From contig PMJT01000221.1 in assembly GCA_003158495.1 (NCBI GenBank), positions 1 through 5,465 on the forward strand: 5,465 bases of DNA, in the 5' to 3' direction. This document shows positions 1 to 4,835 of the stretch, one piece after another. A model generated the notes under the pieces. The model was given only the letters and a program-made list of their open reading frames with translations. It did no database searches and was not told the DNA's origin. This DNA is from Chloroflexota bacterium (GTDB lineage Bacteria > Chloroflexota > Limnocylindria > Limnocylindrales > CSP1-4). The number at the start of each line of letters is the position of its first letter. Position 1 is the first letter of the stretch. The translations under genes were made by a program, and so were the position numbers.

Positions 1-17
1 CGGCGGCTTAGGGCGAA

Positions 18-287
18 ATGCGACGCGTGCCGCACATTCATACCCTCGAGGACGAGATCCTCTGTGTCGTGTCGGGGGAGATCGGCTTCTGCTCGAATGG
101 CAAGGAGGTCACGCTCGCGGCCGGCGGTTACATCGTCAAGCCGCGCAACGAACTCCACTCCATGTGGAACGCCGGCAGCGCCCGCGCCCGAATGATCGAG
201 CTGGCTCTCCACTGTTTGTCTTGCTCCAACCGGAGAACCCGGATCAGGCATCGAGCCGGGGCAACTCAGCAACCTTGTCACCGGTGA
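18..287 (+). CDS. Cupin-domain protein fragment, probably a truncated or decaying gene
   Basis: The first 60 or so residues are a recognisable small cupin beta-barrel. Motif 1 shows H6-x-H8-x4-E13-x6-G20. Motif 2 shows G36-x5-P42, H47 and N51, with N44 where the family usually has glycine. H6, H8, E13 and H47 would be the metal ligands. Two things suggest damage. The ATG lies only five codons before the first metal histidine, whereas single-domain cupins usually carry some 30 or more residues before it, and an in-frame TAG at 9-11 blocks any upstream extension. After about residue 62 the frame loses cupin character and becomes a Cys/Arg-rich tail with poor third-position GC. Neither other frame restores an obvious cupin C-terminus. 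The substrate cannot be inferred. It converges on the kinase gene. I am confident of the cupin fold, but not that the gene is intact. Confidence 0.6.
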   Translation: MRRVPHIHTLEDEILCVVSGEIGFCSNGKEVTLAAGGYIVKPRNELHSMWNAGSARARMIELALHCLSCSNRRTRIRHRAGATQQPCHR

Positions 288-395
288 GGCCCCTTTTCAT
301 GACATTCCACGGCGTGAGCAAGCGGCATTCCGCGAATTGCCACGACCCTGAAGCCACGGACAGGGCTAGCCTCAAGCGGCAGCGTGACTCCCCGC
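288..395. other. Short spacer between convergent cupin fragment and kinase gene
   Basis: These 108 bases separate the stop of the plus-strand cupin frame from the stop of the minus-strand kinase. I see no gene, no strong GC hairpin and no T-run that would make a convincing intrinsic terminator for either side. Confidence 0.5.
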
Positions 396-2681
396 TCAGT
401 CGGCGCGCCCAAAGAGGGCCCCGACCGCGTCCGCGAGTTCGGGCGCACTGAAGGGCTTGGCTAGTGGCGCAGGCGTGCCGGCTGGGAGTGCACTGCCGCC
501 GTAGCCCGACATGAACAGAATCGGCAGGCCTGGGCGAAGCTCAGTGACAAGCTCGGCAAGCGCCGGGCCGCTCATGGCGGGCATGACGACGTCTGTCACA
601 AGCGCGTCGAAGGCGCCCGGATCGCGTCTCGCGGTATCGAGAGCGAGCCGCGGATCGCCCAGGGCGAGTACCCGGTACCCTCGATCCTGAAGCACCCGCT
701 GGGCAAAGACGCGAACCGTAGTTTCATCCTCTACGAGCAGAATGGTCTCGGTCCCGTCCCTGCCTGCCCGACCAACCGCCGGCTTGGCGCGCATCTCCGG
801 TGGTGCCACATCGAGCGCGCGCAGGTAGACCCGGAAGACGCTGCCTTCGCCGGGGCTGCTCTCGACATCGATGTAGCCTTCGGCCTGCTTGACGATTCCG
901 TACACGCTCGCCAGGCCGAGGCCCGTTCCCAGACCGGGCGGCTTGGTCGTGAAGAACGGCTCGAACAGATGCGCTTGGGTAGCTTCATCCATGCCGACGC
1001 CACTATCGGAAACCTCCAGGAGGACGTGACTGCCCACGTGCGCCCCTGGGTGGGCCTCCACGAAGCCAATGCCCAGATCGGCGGCCTTCACCGCGATCGC
1101 GAGGATGCCGCCACCCGGCATTGCATCTCGCGCGTTAGCGGCGAGATTGAGGAGGACTTGATCGATCTGCACCCGGTCAGCTAGAACGCATGCCGCCCTG
1201 GTTGTCACGTCGAGCCGGACCACGATGTGCTCGCCGACGAGGCGGCGCAGCAAGACGACCGCATCGGATGCCACCTCGGCCAGATCGATGGGCGTGGGTC
1301 GGACTTCAGTTCGACGACCGAAGGCGAGCAGACTTCGGGTGAGCTCGGTCGCGCGCTCCGCCGCGCGTTCGATTTCGATTACGTCGTCCCGCCCGGGGTC
1401 GCCGACGGGATGGTCGACCAGGTGGAGTTCGGCAAAGCCGCGGATGGCGGTCAGCAGGTTGTTGAAGTCGTGGGCCACTCCGCCCGCCAGCTGTCCCACG
1501 GCCTCCATCTTGGCGGATTGCCGCAGGCGGGCCTCGAGCTCGATCTCGCGCGCCTCGGCCGCACGCCGTTGAGCCTCGAACGCTCGACGCTCAGTTACGT
1601 CGCGCAGAGTGACGAGCCATCCGATGTGGAGCCCTCGACCGTCGCTGATCCGTGTGACCCGAACCTTCAACCAGCGCGCGCTGGCCGAAGGGATCGTGGG
1701 TATTTGCGCACCCGCTGTCCCAGGTTGGCTCGGTTCTATCGAGATCTCGGCCTCGTGTTCGTCGACCTGCCGGCTCAACGAGACGAGATCCGGGAATCCG
1801 TGCAGCGCAAAGTCGAAGTCTTGCCCGAGGGCCTCCCCACCAACCCCGAGCAAGTTCGTCGCCGACATATTGAGGGCTACGATTCGTCGCTCGGGATTGA
1901 GCACCACGACGGCATCAACGAGCGAGTCCACCAACGTCGACCAAGCCACCGGGATGATGTCGAGCAGTCGGGATCGCAGGACTGCCCAGGCCCCGAGGAC
2001 GCCGGATATCGCAAACGCCACTGAGCTCAGGTCGGCGTGCACGGAAGCACCGAGGCCTGCCGAATAGGCGGCGCTCGCCACCGCCGGTACAGCCGACGCG
2101 ATGATGACGAGGCGGATCCGCGCCGCATAGGCGATCGGGTAGCGGTAGATGGCGACCACGAGCGCCATGAGTCCCACGCCGATGAGGCAATACGCGTACG
2201 CCGCCTCGATCCAGAACCAGGGCCCATGTTCGTAGACAGCCGTGGCGCCCCAGGCGTCGACGAGGCTCACCGTCGGCCACAGCAGGTGATGCCATTGGTT
2301 TGTCGCCGCCATTGCGACCGAGACCGCGGGCACGACCATCAGCAGAGCCATCCGCGGCCGCGTCAGCCATCCATTCTGGCGCGTCCAGGCGAACACGAAC
2401 AGCAGATACGCGACCGGCGCGCATTCGATGCCCGGATACGCGACGACGGTCCAGGCGACCTTCAGCGAGAGGTCGGGCGAGGCCGCCTCGAGGGCGCTCG
2501 CCAGCAGCCACCAGCCGACCGCCAGCATGAGCAGGGCCAGTTCGCCCGCACCCGCCATATCCCGCCGACGCCAGGCAACCAGCGCAACTCCAGCCGAAAC
2601 CGCGGTGGCGCAGACATACGAGATGACGAGAAGGTTCAGCTGCACAGACGCTCCCGAGCCCGCCGGGGCACGTGGTGGCAC
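396..2681 (-). CDS. Membrane hybrid sensor histidine kinase (7TM-PAS-HisKA-HATPase-REC)
   Basis: This is a 761-residue hybrid two-component sensor. Residues 14-237 hold about seven hydrophobic segments (near 14-36, 46-66, 74-98, 109-127, 154-179, 189-209 and 217-237), as in the histidine-kinase N-terminal 7TM domain. Around 246-365 is a PAS domain ending in the typical DVTERR junction. HisKA spans about 386-457 with phospho-acceptor H404 in the motif AHDFNN. The ATPase domain shows an N box (N512, N516), G1 DSGVGM at 559-564, F box FEPFF and G2 GLGTGLGL at 583-590. A C-terminal receiver (about 645-757) has acidic E651/D652, phospho-acceptor D697, S725 and K742. All catalytic residues are present, so it should autophosphorylate and pass phosphate to its own receiver. 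No output domain or partner regulator is in the window, so the ligand and target are unknown. The GTG at 2681 gives the longest frame. A GTG at 2645 (residue 13), with GGGAG five bases upstream and directly before the first membrane segment, is an equally good or better start. Confidence 0.95.
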   Translation of the reverse strand: MPPRAPAGSGASVQLNLLVISYVCATAVSAGVALVAWRRRDMAGAGELALLMLAVGWWLLASALEAASPDLSLKVAWTVVAYPGIECAPVAYLLFVFAWTRQNGWLTRPRMALLMVVPAVSVAMAATNQWHHLLWPTVSLVDAWGATAVYEHGPWFWIEAAYAYCLIGVGLMALVVAIYRYPIAYAARIRLVIIASAVPAVASAAYSAGLGASVHADLSSVAFAISGVLGAWAVLRSRLLDIIPVAWSTLVDSLVDAVVVLNPERRIVALNMSATNLLGVGGEALGQDFDFALHGFPDLVSLSRQVDEHEAEISIEPSQPGTAGAQIPTIPSASARWLKVRVTRISDGRGLHIGWLVTLRDVTERRAFEAQRRAAEAREIELEARLRQSAKMEAVGQLAGGVAHDFNNLLTAIRGFAELHLVDHPVGDPGRDDVIEIERAAERATELTRSLLAFGRRTEVRPTPIDLAEVASDAVVLLRRLVGEHIVVRLDVTTRAACVLADRVQIDQVLLNLAANARDAMPGGGILAIAVKAADLGIGFVEAHPGAHVGSHVLLEVSDSGVGMDEATQAHLFEPFFTTKPPGLGTGLGLASVYGIVKQAEGYIDVESSPGEGSVFRVYLRALDVAPPEMRAKPAVGRAGRDGTETILLVEDETTVRVFAQRVLQDRGYRVLALGDPRLALDTARRDPGAFDALVTDVVMPAMSGPALAELVTELRPGLPILFMSGYGGSALPAGTPAPLAKPFSAPELADAVGALFGRAD
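2651..2655 (-). promoter_or_regulatory. Candidate ribosome binding site for an internal kinase start
   Basis: The minus strand reads GGGAG here, five bases before a GTG at 2645-2643. Using it would drop 12 Ala/Pro/Gly-rich residues and start the protein just before its first transmembrane segment. The longer GTG at 2681 has only a weaker AGGA about nine bases upstream, so the two starts cannot be separated with certainty. Confidence 0.4.
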
Positions 2682-2802
2682 CAGCCATCGTCCTGGTCCG
2701 GTCGCTCCTCCCGGAGCCTATCCGCGGGCCCATCTTGGTCCTAGTCCGCGAAAGTCCTCCCCGCAATGGGCCAGGACGGATGGCGCCTACCCGCTCGAGC
2801 TT
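2682..2802 (-). other. Spacer between HEAT-repeat gene and kinase gene
   Basis: The 121-base gap between two co-directional genes is long enough for a kinase promoter. I see no confident -35/-10 pair, no T-tailed terminator hairpin and no known riboswitch. Co-transcription with the upstream HEAT gene is possible but unproven. Confidence 0.4.
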
Positions 2803-3360
2803 CTAGCTGGGTTCTTCCGCCCCACTCATGACGCGGTGCCCGTTCGGCTTCCAGCCTAGCGCCGCAAGGGCATAGGCAACGGCTCGCCGAACGTGGGCGT
2901 CGGGGTCTTCCAAGGCCCCTATGAGCGGCTCGACTCCACGCGGGTCCCGAATCTGGCCGAGAGCATTGGCAGCCGCCAGGCGGACACTCCAGCCCGGGTC
3001 TTTGAGGCGGGCCACGAGAGACTCAAGGGCGGCTGGGTCACCGATCTGGCCGAGTGACTCGGCCGCAGCTTTGCGGATATCGACGGCCTGGCTTTGAAGT
3101 GCACCCGAGAGAGGCCCGACGGCCCGACGGTCGCTGATTTGGCCGAGAGTGCCGATGGCGGCGATACGCACGCTGGCGTTGTCGTCGTGAAGGGCCGCGA
3201 TCAGCGGCTCGACTTCCTCTGCGGTGCCGATCCGGCCCAGCGCCGCGGCAGCGTCCCGGCGGACGCGCCAGGCCCCCGGGTACTCGAGGGCATTGACGAG
3301 CCCCGCGAGATCTCCTTTGGCCTCAAGCCTATCGATGTTTGGCGGCCCGAAGAGGGGCAA
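2803..3360 (-). CDS. Small HEAT-repeat protein (PBS-lyase HEAT-like family)
   Basis: This is a 185-residue, almost wholly repetitive alpha-solenoid protein. After a short leader beginning MPLFGPP, it has five HEAT-like units at about residues 21-52, 53-83, 84-114, 115-145 and 146-170. Each has the pattern L-[IV]-x-A-L-x-D-x-x-x-x-V-R-x-A-A-x-x-x-L-G-x-I, with near-constant R and LG(Q/R)I positions and a 31-residue period. A polar tail follows. No signal peptide, membrane segment or catalytic motif is visible, so it is probably a soluble protein-protein interaction scaffold. Related HEAT proteins include phycobilin lyases, but nothing here indicates chromophore chemistry and I do not infer it. 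The start is TTG at 3360, because AGGAGG lies six bases upstream. The alternative TTG at 3366 directly abuts that AGGAGG and is unlikely. The kinase gene follows on the same strand after a 121-base gap, so the protein could be an adaptor for it, but this is only contextual. Confidence 0.9.
   Translation of the reverse strand: MPLFGPPNIDRLEAKGDLAGLVNALEYPGAWRVRRDAAAALGRIGTAEEVEPLIAALHDDNASVRIAAIGTLGQISDRRAVGPLSGALQSQAVDIRKAAAESLGQIGDPAALESLVARLKDPGWSVRLAAANALGQIRDPRGVEPLIGALEDPDAHVRRAVAYALAALGWKPNGHRVMSGAEEPS
2851..3300 (-). repeat. 93-bp tandem repeat units encoding HEAT motifs
   Basis: The protein repeats show at DNA level as a 93-bp period. On the plus strand CTGGCCGAG begins at 2953 and 3046, TTGGCCGAG at 3139, and the diverged CCGGCCCAG at 3232, each exactly 93 bases apart. 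These all encode the LGQI/LGRI turn. The units have diverged at silent and variable positions, so this is an old protein repeat and not a fresh duplication. Confidence 0.8.
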
Positions 3361-3366
3361 AGTCAA

Positions 3367-3372
3367 CCTCCT
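3367..3372 (-). promoter_or_regulatory. Shine-Dalgarno AGGAGG deciding the HEAT-gene TTG start
   Basis: The minus strand has a full AGGAGG six bases before the TTG at 3360-3358. It makes that TTG the best initiation codon, in preference to the TTG at 3366, which has no spacer. Confidence 0.75.
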
Positions 3373-3621
3373 GTGCCTAGTCTGACACGCCCAGGTGCAC
3401 CTCTGCCGATAGCGTGGCGGCAGCCGAGGCTATCGCGGGGCCGAATCCCCAGACTACCCAACACGATCGGGTCATCTCGCCGTCTTCCGGAGCCTGCACT
3501 GTGGGCCGGGCCGTAGACTTCCTCGAAGGCTCCCCGGTCGACGTGAGCGCGAACGTCGATCAGTTCCGCCCGGGCGACTTACCAAAGTTGCCGAAGGTGA
3601 TTGAGCTGCCCGGAGGGCGGG

Positions 3622-3801
3622 ATGAAGCAGGTCGAGTCATTCAGAGGCCTGCGACTGCGTCTCGAGGATGTAGAAACCCTGTTCGCGACTCGCCGCTCAT
3701 CTGAGCCAAGCTGGACTCGAAGGAGGCGGGCCGTCTCTTTGTCTGCGGTCCCGCGGCCTCGAGTCTCCCCGCAGACGCTTCGTGGAAGCGGGAGCCGATA
3801 A
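3622..3801 (+). CDS. Doubtful 59-residue hypothetical frame
   Basis: An ATG follows GGAGGG at four bases, and the frame stops ten bases before the perfect stem-loop at 3812. The first 25 residues (KQVESFRGLRLRLEDVETLF region) loosely resemble the end of an excisionase/MerR-type DNA-binding domain, but the helix-turn-helix expected before it is absent from the upstream sequence in all frames. The rest is Arg/Ser/Pro-rich. Only about 64% of third positions are G or C, well below the neighbouring real genes. This is most likely a chance frame or the remnant of a gene. Confidence 0.15.
   Translation: MKQVESFRGLRLRLEDVETLFATRRSSEPSWTRRRRAVSLSAVPRPRVSPQTLRGSGSR
3741..3776. other. Inverted repeat with 8-bp stem
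   Basis: GTCTGCGG at 3741-3748 pairs perfectly with CCGCAGAC at 3769-3776 around a 20-base loop. A second small hairpin, CGCTTC/GAAGCG with loop GTG, follows at once (3776-3790). No T-run follows either. They lie between the doubtful frames and the larger stem at 3812 and may be part of a structured transcript end. Confidence 0.4.
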
Positions 3802-3811
3802 CACAGAGAGA

Positions 3812-3842
3812 GGCCCGCCTCGCGAGGGGAGCGAGGCGGGCC
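3812..3842 (-). terminator. Perfect 12-bp GC-rich stem-loop, terminator-like
   Basis: GGCCCGCCTCGC (3812-3823) pairs base for base with GCGAGGCGGGCC (3831-3842) around a seven-base loop. On the minus strand the stem is followed by the pyrimidine-rich TCTCTCTGTGTT, a weak U-tract. On the plus strand nothing T-rich follows. It lies 17 bases past the stop of a doubtful minus-strand frame (3860) and 10 bases past the stop of a doubtful plus-strand frame (3801), so it may end transcripts from one or both sides, including read-through from cheW. The structure is certain; the terminator role is inferred. Confidence 0.55.
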
Positions 3843-3859
3843 GCAGGTAGACTGCGAGG

Positions 3860-4174
3860 CTAATCTGGCACGGGCGAATTGCCACTGCTGGTGCCAGTTT
3901 CCGGGCCGGTGATCGCCTGGACAATGTCAATTGCGGCCGACAAACTGGCAGAAGTGGCTGACTTCCGGGCTGCGTTGTTGCCCGTGACGATGAAGTTACG
4001 GTGCCGGCGTGTCGGCGCGGTCGAGACAGGTAGACCCGAGGTCGACAGGTACCGGCACCGCCGCTTGAGCATCGCTACCCTGTCGTTGGGAACGAGCCAT
4101 GGGCGATGTTCGACCGAAGCACCAGTTCCTGCCGCGGTGCGACACGGGAGGTCTCCCAGGTCGCACCAGCCCAA
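3860..4174 (-). CDS. Doubtful hypothetical frame downstream of cheW
   Basis: This minus-strand frame lies 90 bases after cheW and stops 17 bases before the strong stem at 3812-3842. It could start at TTG 4174 (104 residues) or at ATG 4072 (70 residues, only a weak AGGG upstream). The second half is Ala/Ser/Thr/Gly-rich without a membrane segment or a motif I know. About 70% of third positions are G or C, lower than cheW. The frame runs through the inverted repeats at 3999-4060 and 4136-4167, which argues for non-coding sequence. A comparable frame exists on the opposite strand (3879-4184), so neither is compelling. Confidence 0.2.
   Translation of the reverse strand: MGWCDLGDLPCRTAAGTGASVEHRPWLVPNDRVAMLKRRCRYLSTSGLPVSTAPTRRHRNFIVTGNNAARKSATSASLSAAIDIVQAITGPETGTSSGNSPVPD
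3865..3950. other. Three-part inverted repeat with two exclusive pairings
   Basis: GTGCCAGTTT at 3891-3900 can pair through GTGCCAG with CTGGCAC at 3865-3871 (7 bp) or through TGCCAGTTT with AAACTGGCA at 3942-3950 (9 bp). The two pairings share the central segment and cannot coexist. Such an arrangement can be a switch, but it can also arise by chance at this length. Confidence 0.3.
3999..4060. other. 9-bp inverted repeat enclosing an imperfect direct repeat
   Basis: CGGTGCCGG (3999-4007) pairs perfectly with CCGGCACCG (4052-4060) around a 44-base loop. Most of the loop is occupied by two related copies of a GGTCGA-CAGGTA-CC sequence. No T-run follows on either strand and the function is unknown. 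Confidence 0.4.
4019..4053. repeat. Imperfect direct repeat differing by two GA insertions
   Basis: The copy at 4040-4053 reads GGTCGACAGGTACC. The copy at 4019-4036 is the same sequence with GA inserted after GGTCGA and again after CAGGTA. The copies are separated by three bases. The pattern suggests slippage or a paired protein-binding site, but a chance match is possible. Confidence 0.45.
4136..4167. other. Compound stem-loop downstream of cheW
   Basis: GGTGCGAC (4136-4143) pairs perfectly with GTCGCACC (4160-4167). After a symmetric two-by-two internal loop, GGGA pairs with TCCC around a four-base loop. The stem lies 98 bases beyond the cheW stop on the minus strand. There is no U-tract after it, so a classical intrinsic terminator is unlikely. 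It could protect the 3' end of the cheW transcript or belong to a structured RNA. Confidence 0.45.
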
Positions 4175-4264
4175 GGCGGGATGATGAGGGATGGGACGAT
4201 GATGCGTTGGCTGATCGGCGATCCGCGCCTCGTGTGGCGAATGCGCCAGCCATCGCAGCGTCGC

Positions 4265-4708
4265 CTAAGCCGCCCGAGCAGCCCCGGCCTCGGAGAACAG
4301 GGCGCTCAGATCGAGCAGGATGACAAGCCGAGCACCGAGCTTGGCGATGCCGCGGACATAGCCCGAGTCGAAATCTGACGCGACCTCGGGGGTTGGGTCG
4401 ACGGACTCTTCCGCGATCATCAGGACCTCGGTTACAGCGTCGACCACGAGACCGACTCGCTCGCCATCCGTGCCCGCGACGATGATCCGCGTTGAGCCGG
4501 TCGCGGCGCTGCCGCTCATCCCAAAGCGACTGGCCATATCGACGACCGGGATGATCCGACCCCGCAGGTTGATGACGCCATCGACAAAGCGCGGCGATGC
4601 CGGCACCGCGGTGCAACGTTGGAACCGAATGATCTCGTAGACCGAGCCGATGTCGAGGCCGTAGCACTCGTCGCCGAGCTGGCAGACGACGACCTGGAAG
4701 TCACTCAT
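4265..4708 (-). CDS. cheW: Chemotaxis coupling protein CheW
   Basis: This is a 147-residue CheW-domain protein of normal length, with no extra domain. It has the two SH3-like beta-barrel halves of the family. The opening FQVVVCQLGDECYGLDI (4-20) is the usual first strands. NLRGRIIPVVDM (47-58) is the highly conserved NLRG-x3-PV-x-D signature. GLVVDAVTEVL (86-96) and the closing LVILLDLSALF stretch (128-138) match the second half. CheW links MCP receptors to the CheA kinase in membrane-associated arrays, and the MCP gene just upstream on the same strand fits this. The ATG at 4708 is chosen because AGGAG lies eight bases upstream. The open frame extends 25 codons further, but those residues run through the 4746-4784 hairpin and do not look like CheW. 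Stem-loops lie on both sides of the gene. No cheA, cheR, cheB or cheY is in the window. Confidence 0.96.
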   Translation of the reverse strand: MSDFQVVVCQLGDECYGLDIGSVYEIIRFQRCTAVPASPRFVDGVINLRGRIIPVVDMASRFGMSGSAATGSTRIIVAGTDGERVGLVVDAVTEVLMIAEESVDPTPEVASDFDSGYVRGIAKLGARLVILLDLSALFSEAGAARAA

Positions 4709-4716
4709 GGGCCACT

Positions 4717-4721
4717 CTCCT
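4717..4721 (-). promoter_or_regulatory. Shine-Dalgarno of cheW
   Basis: The minus strand reads AGGAG eight bases before the ATG at 4708, which decides this start over the longer open frame. Confidence 0.7.
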
Positions 4722-4745
4722 GATTGGCTGTGCGAGCTGATCCTC

Positions 4746-4784
4746 CGTGGCGGGACTCGCAGGATGAAATGCGAGCCCGCCACG
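4746..4784 (-). promoter_or_regulatory. Long stem-loop between mcp and cheW (15 paired bases)
   Basis: The arms 4746-4761 and 4770-4784 are complementary over 15 pairs, with a single bulged A at 4755 and an eight-base loop. On the minus transcript it lies 52 bases after the mcp stop and about 25 bases before the cheW Shine-Dalgarno. No U-tract follows, so it is more likely a transcript-processing or stabilising hairpin, or a weak or Rho-assisted terminator, than a classical intrinsic terminator. The structure is plain in the sequence; the role is inferred. Confidence 0.5.
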
Positions 4785-4794
4785 AAGGTCTTGC

Positions 4795-4822
4795 GGGCGG
4801 CGATGGTGCCTCCTCGCCACCC
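4795..4822 (-). promoter_or_regulatory. Second stem-loop just after the mcp stop
   Basis: GGGCGGCGA (4795-4803) pairs with TCGCCACCC (4814-4822) with one C-A mismatch and a ten-base loop. It begins 13 bases after the mcp stop codon and is followed by the longer hairpin at 4784-4746. It may be a 3'-end structure of the mcp message. No U-run follows. Confidence 0.35.
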
Positions 4823-4835
4823 GTGGGGTTATGAA

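Larger units (their letters stand above)
3373..4264. other. About 900 bp with no convincing gene, rich in inverted repeats
   Basis: No reading frame here gives a protein family I recognise, and the frames lack the strong third-position GC bias of cheW and the kinase. The stretch holds several stem-loops: 3741-3776, 3812-3842, 3865-3897 (alternatively 3891-3900 with 3942-3950), 3999-4060 and 4136-4167. It also has an imperfect direct repeat at 4019-4053. The two least implausible small frames are listed separately with low confidence. I see no tRNA, rRNA, CRISPR array or transposase. It may be non-coding spacer, decayed genes, or contain a structured RNA. Confidence 0.5.

Noticed and set aside
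223..312. Plus-strand stretch with an AGCAACC and a CCCGG/CCGGG hairpin, faintly like an S-adenosylmethionine riboswitch core
   Set aside because: The order and spacing of conserved elements do not match, and no plus-strand gene follows before the convergent kinase.
1227..2024. 265-codon plus-strand frame opposite the kinase PAS/HisKA region
   Set aside because: It is antisense to a well supported coding sequence and shows no family resemblance or ribosome site.
2037..2744. Long plus-strand frame (235 codons) opposite the kinase sensor domain
   Set aside because: It is an antisense shadow typical of high-GC genes, with an Arg/Asp/His-rich translation and no recognisable domain.
1915..2766. 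Long minus-strand frame (283 codons) overlapping the kinase start
   Set aside because: It is a shadow of the kinase in another frame. The translation is Arg/Gly-rich without domains, while the kinase frame has clear membrane segments and motifs.
2851..3300. 93-bp periodicity considered as a CRISPR-like or satellite array
   Set aside because: The period equals 31 codons and the repeats are HEAT units of one protein, with sequence divergence typical of coding repeats.
3430..3500. CCGAATCCCC reminiscent of a tRNA T-arm
   Set aside because: No cloverleaf, anticodon arm or acceptor stem can be drawn around it.
3622..3700. Excisionase/MerR-like C-terminal helix segment
   Set aside because: Only a short stretch is similar, the required helix-turn-helix before it is missing in all frames, and codon bias is weak.
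3879..4184. 101-codon plus-strand frame with a hydrophobic start
   Set aside because: It has a TTG start with no ribosome site, no family resemblance, and an equally good frame on the opposite strand.
3996..4667. 223-codon minus-strand frame overlapping cheW and its downstream region
   Set aside because: It is cheW read in the wrong frame and then runs by chance into the spacer. The protein is Arg-rich and unlike any family.
4709..4783. N-terminal extension of cheW by 25 codons
   Set aside because: The extension reads through the 15-pair hairpin and is not CheW-like. The ATG at 4708 has a proper AGGAG and starts at the usual first strand.
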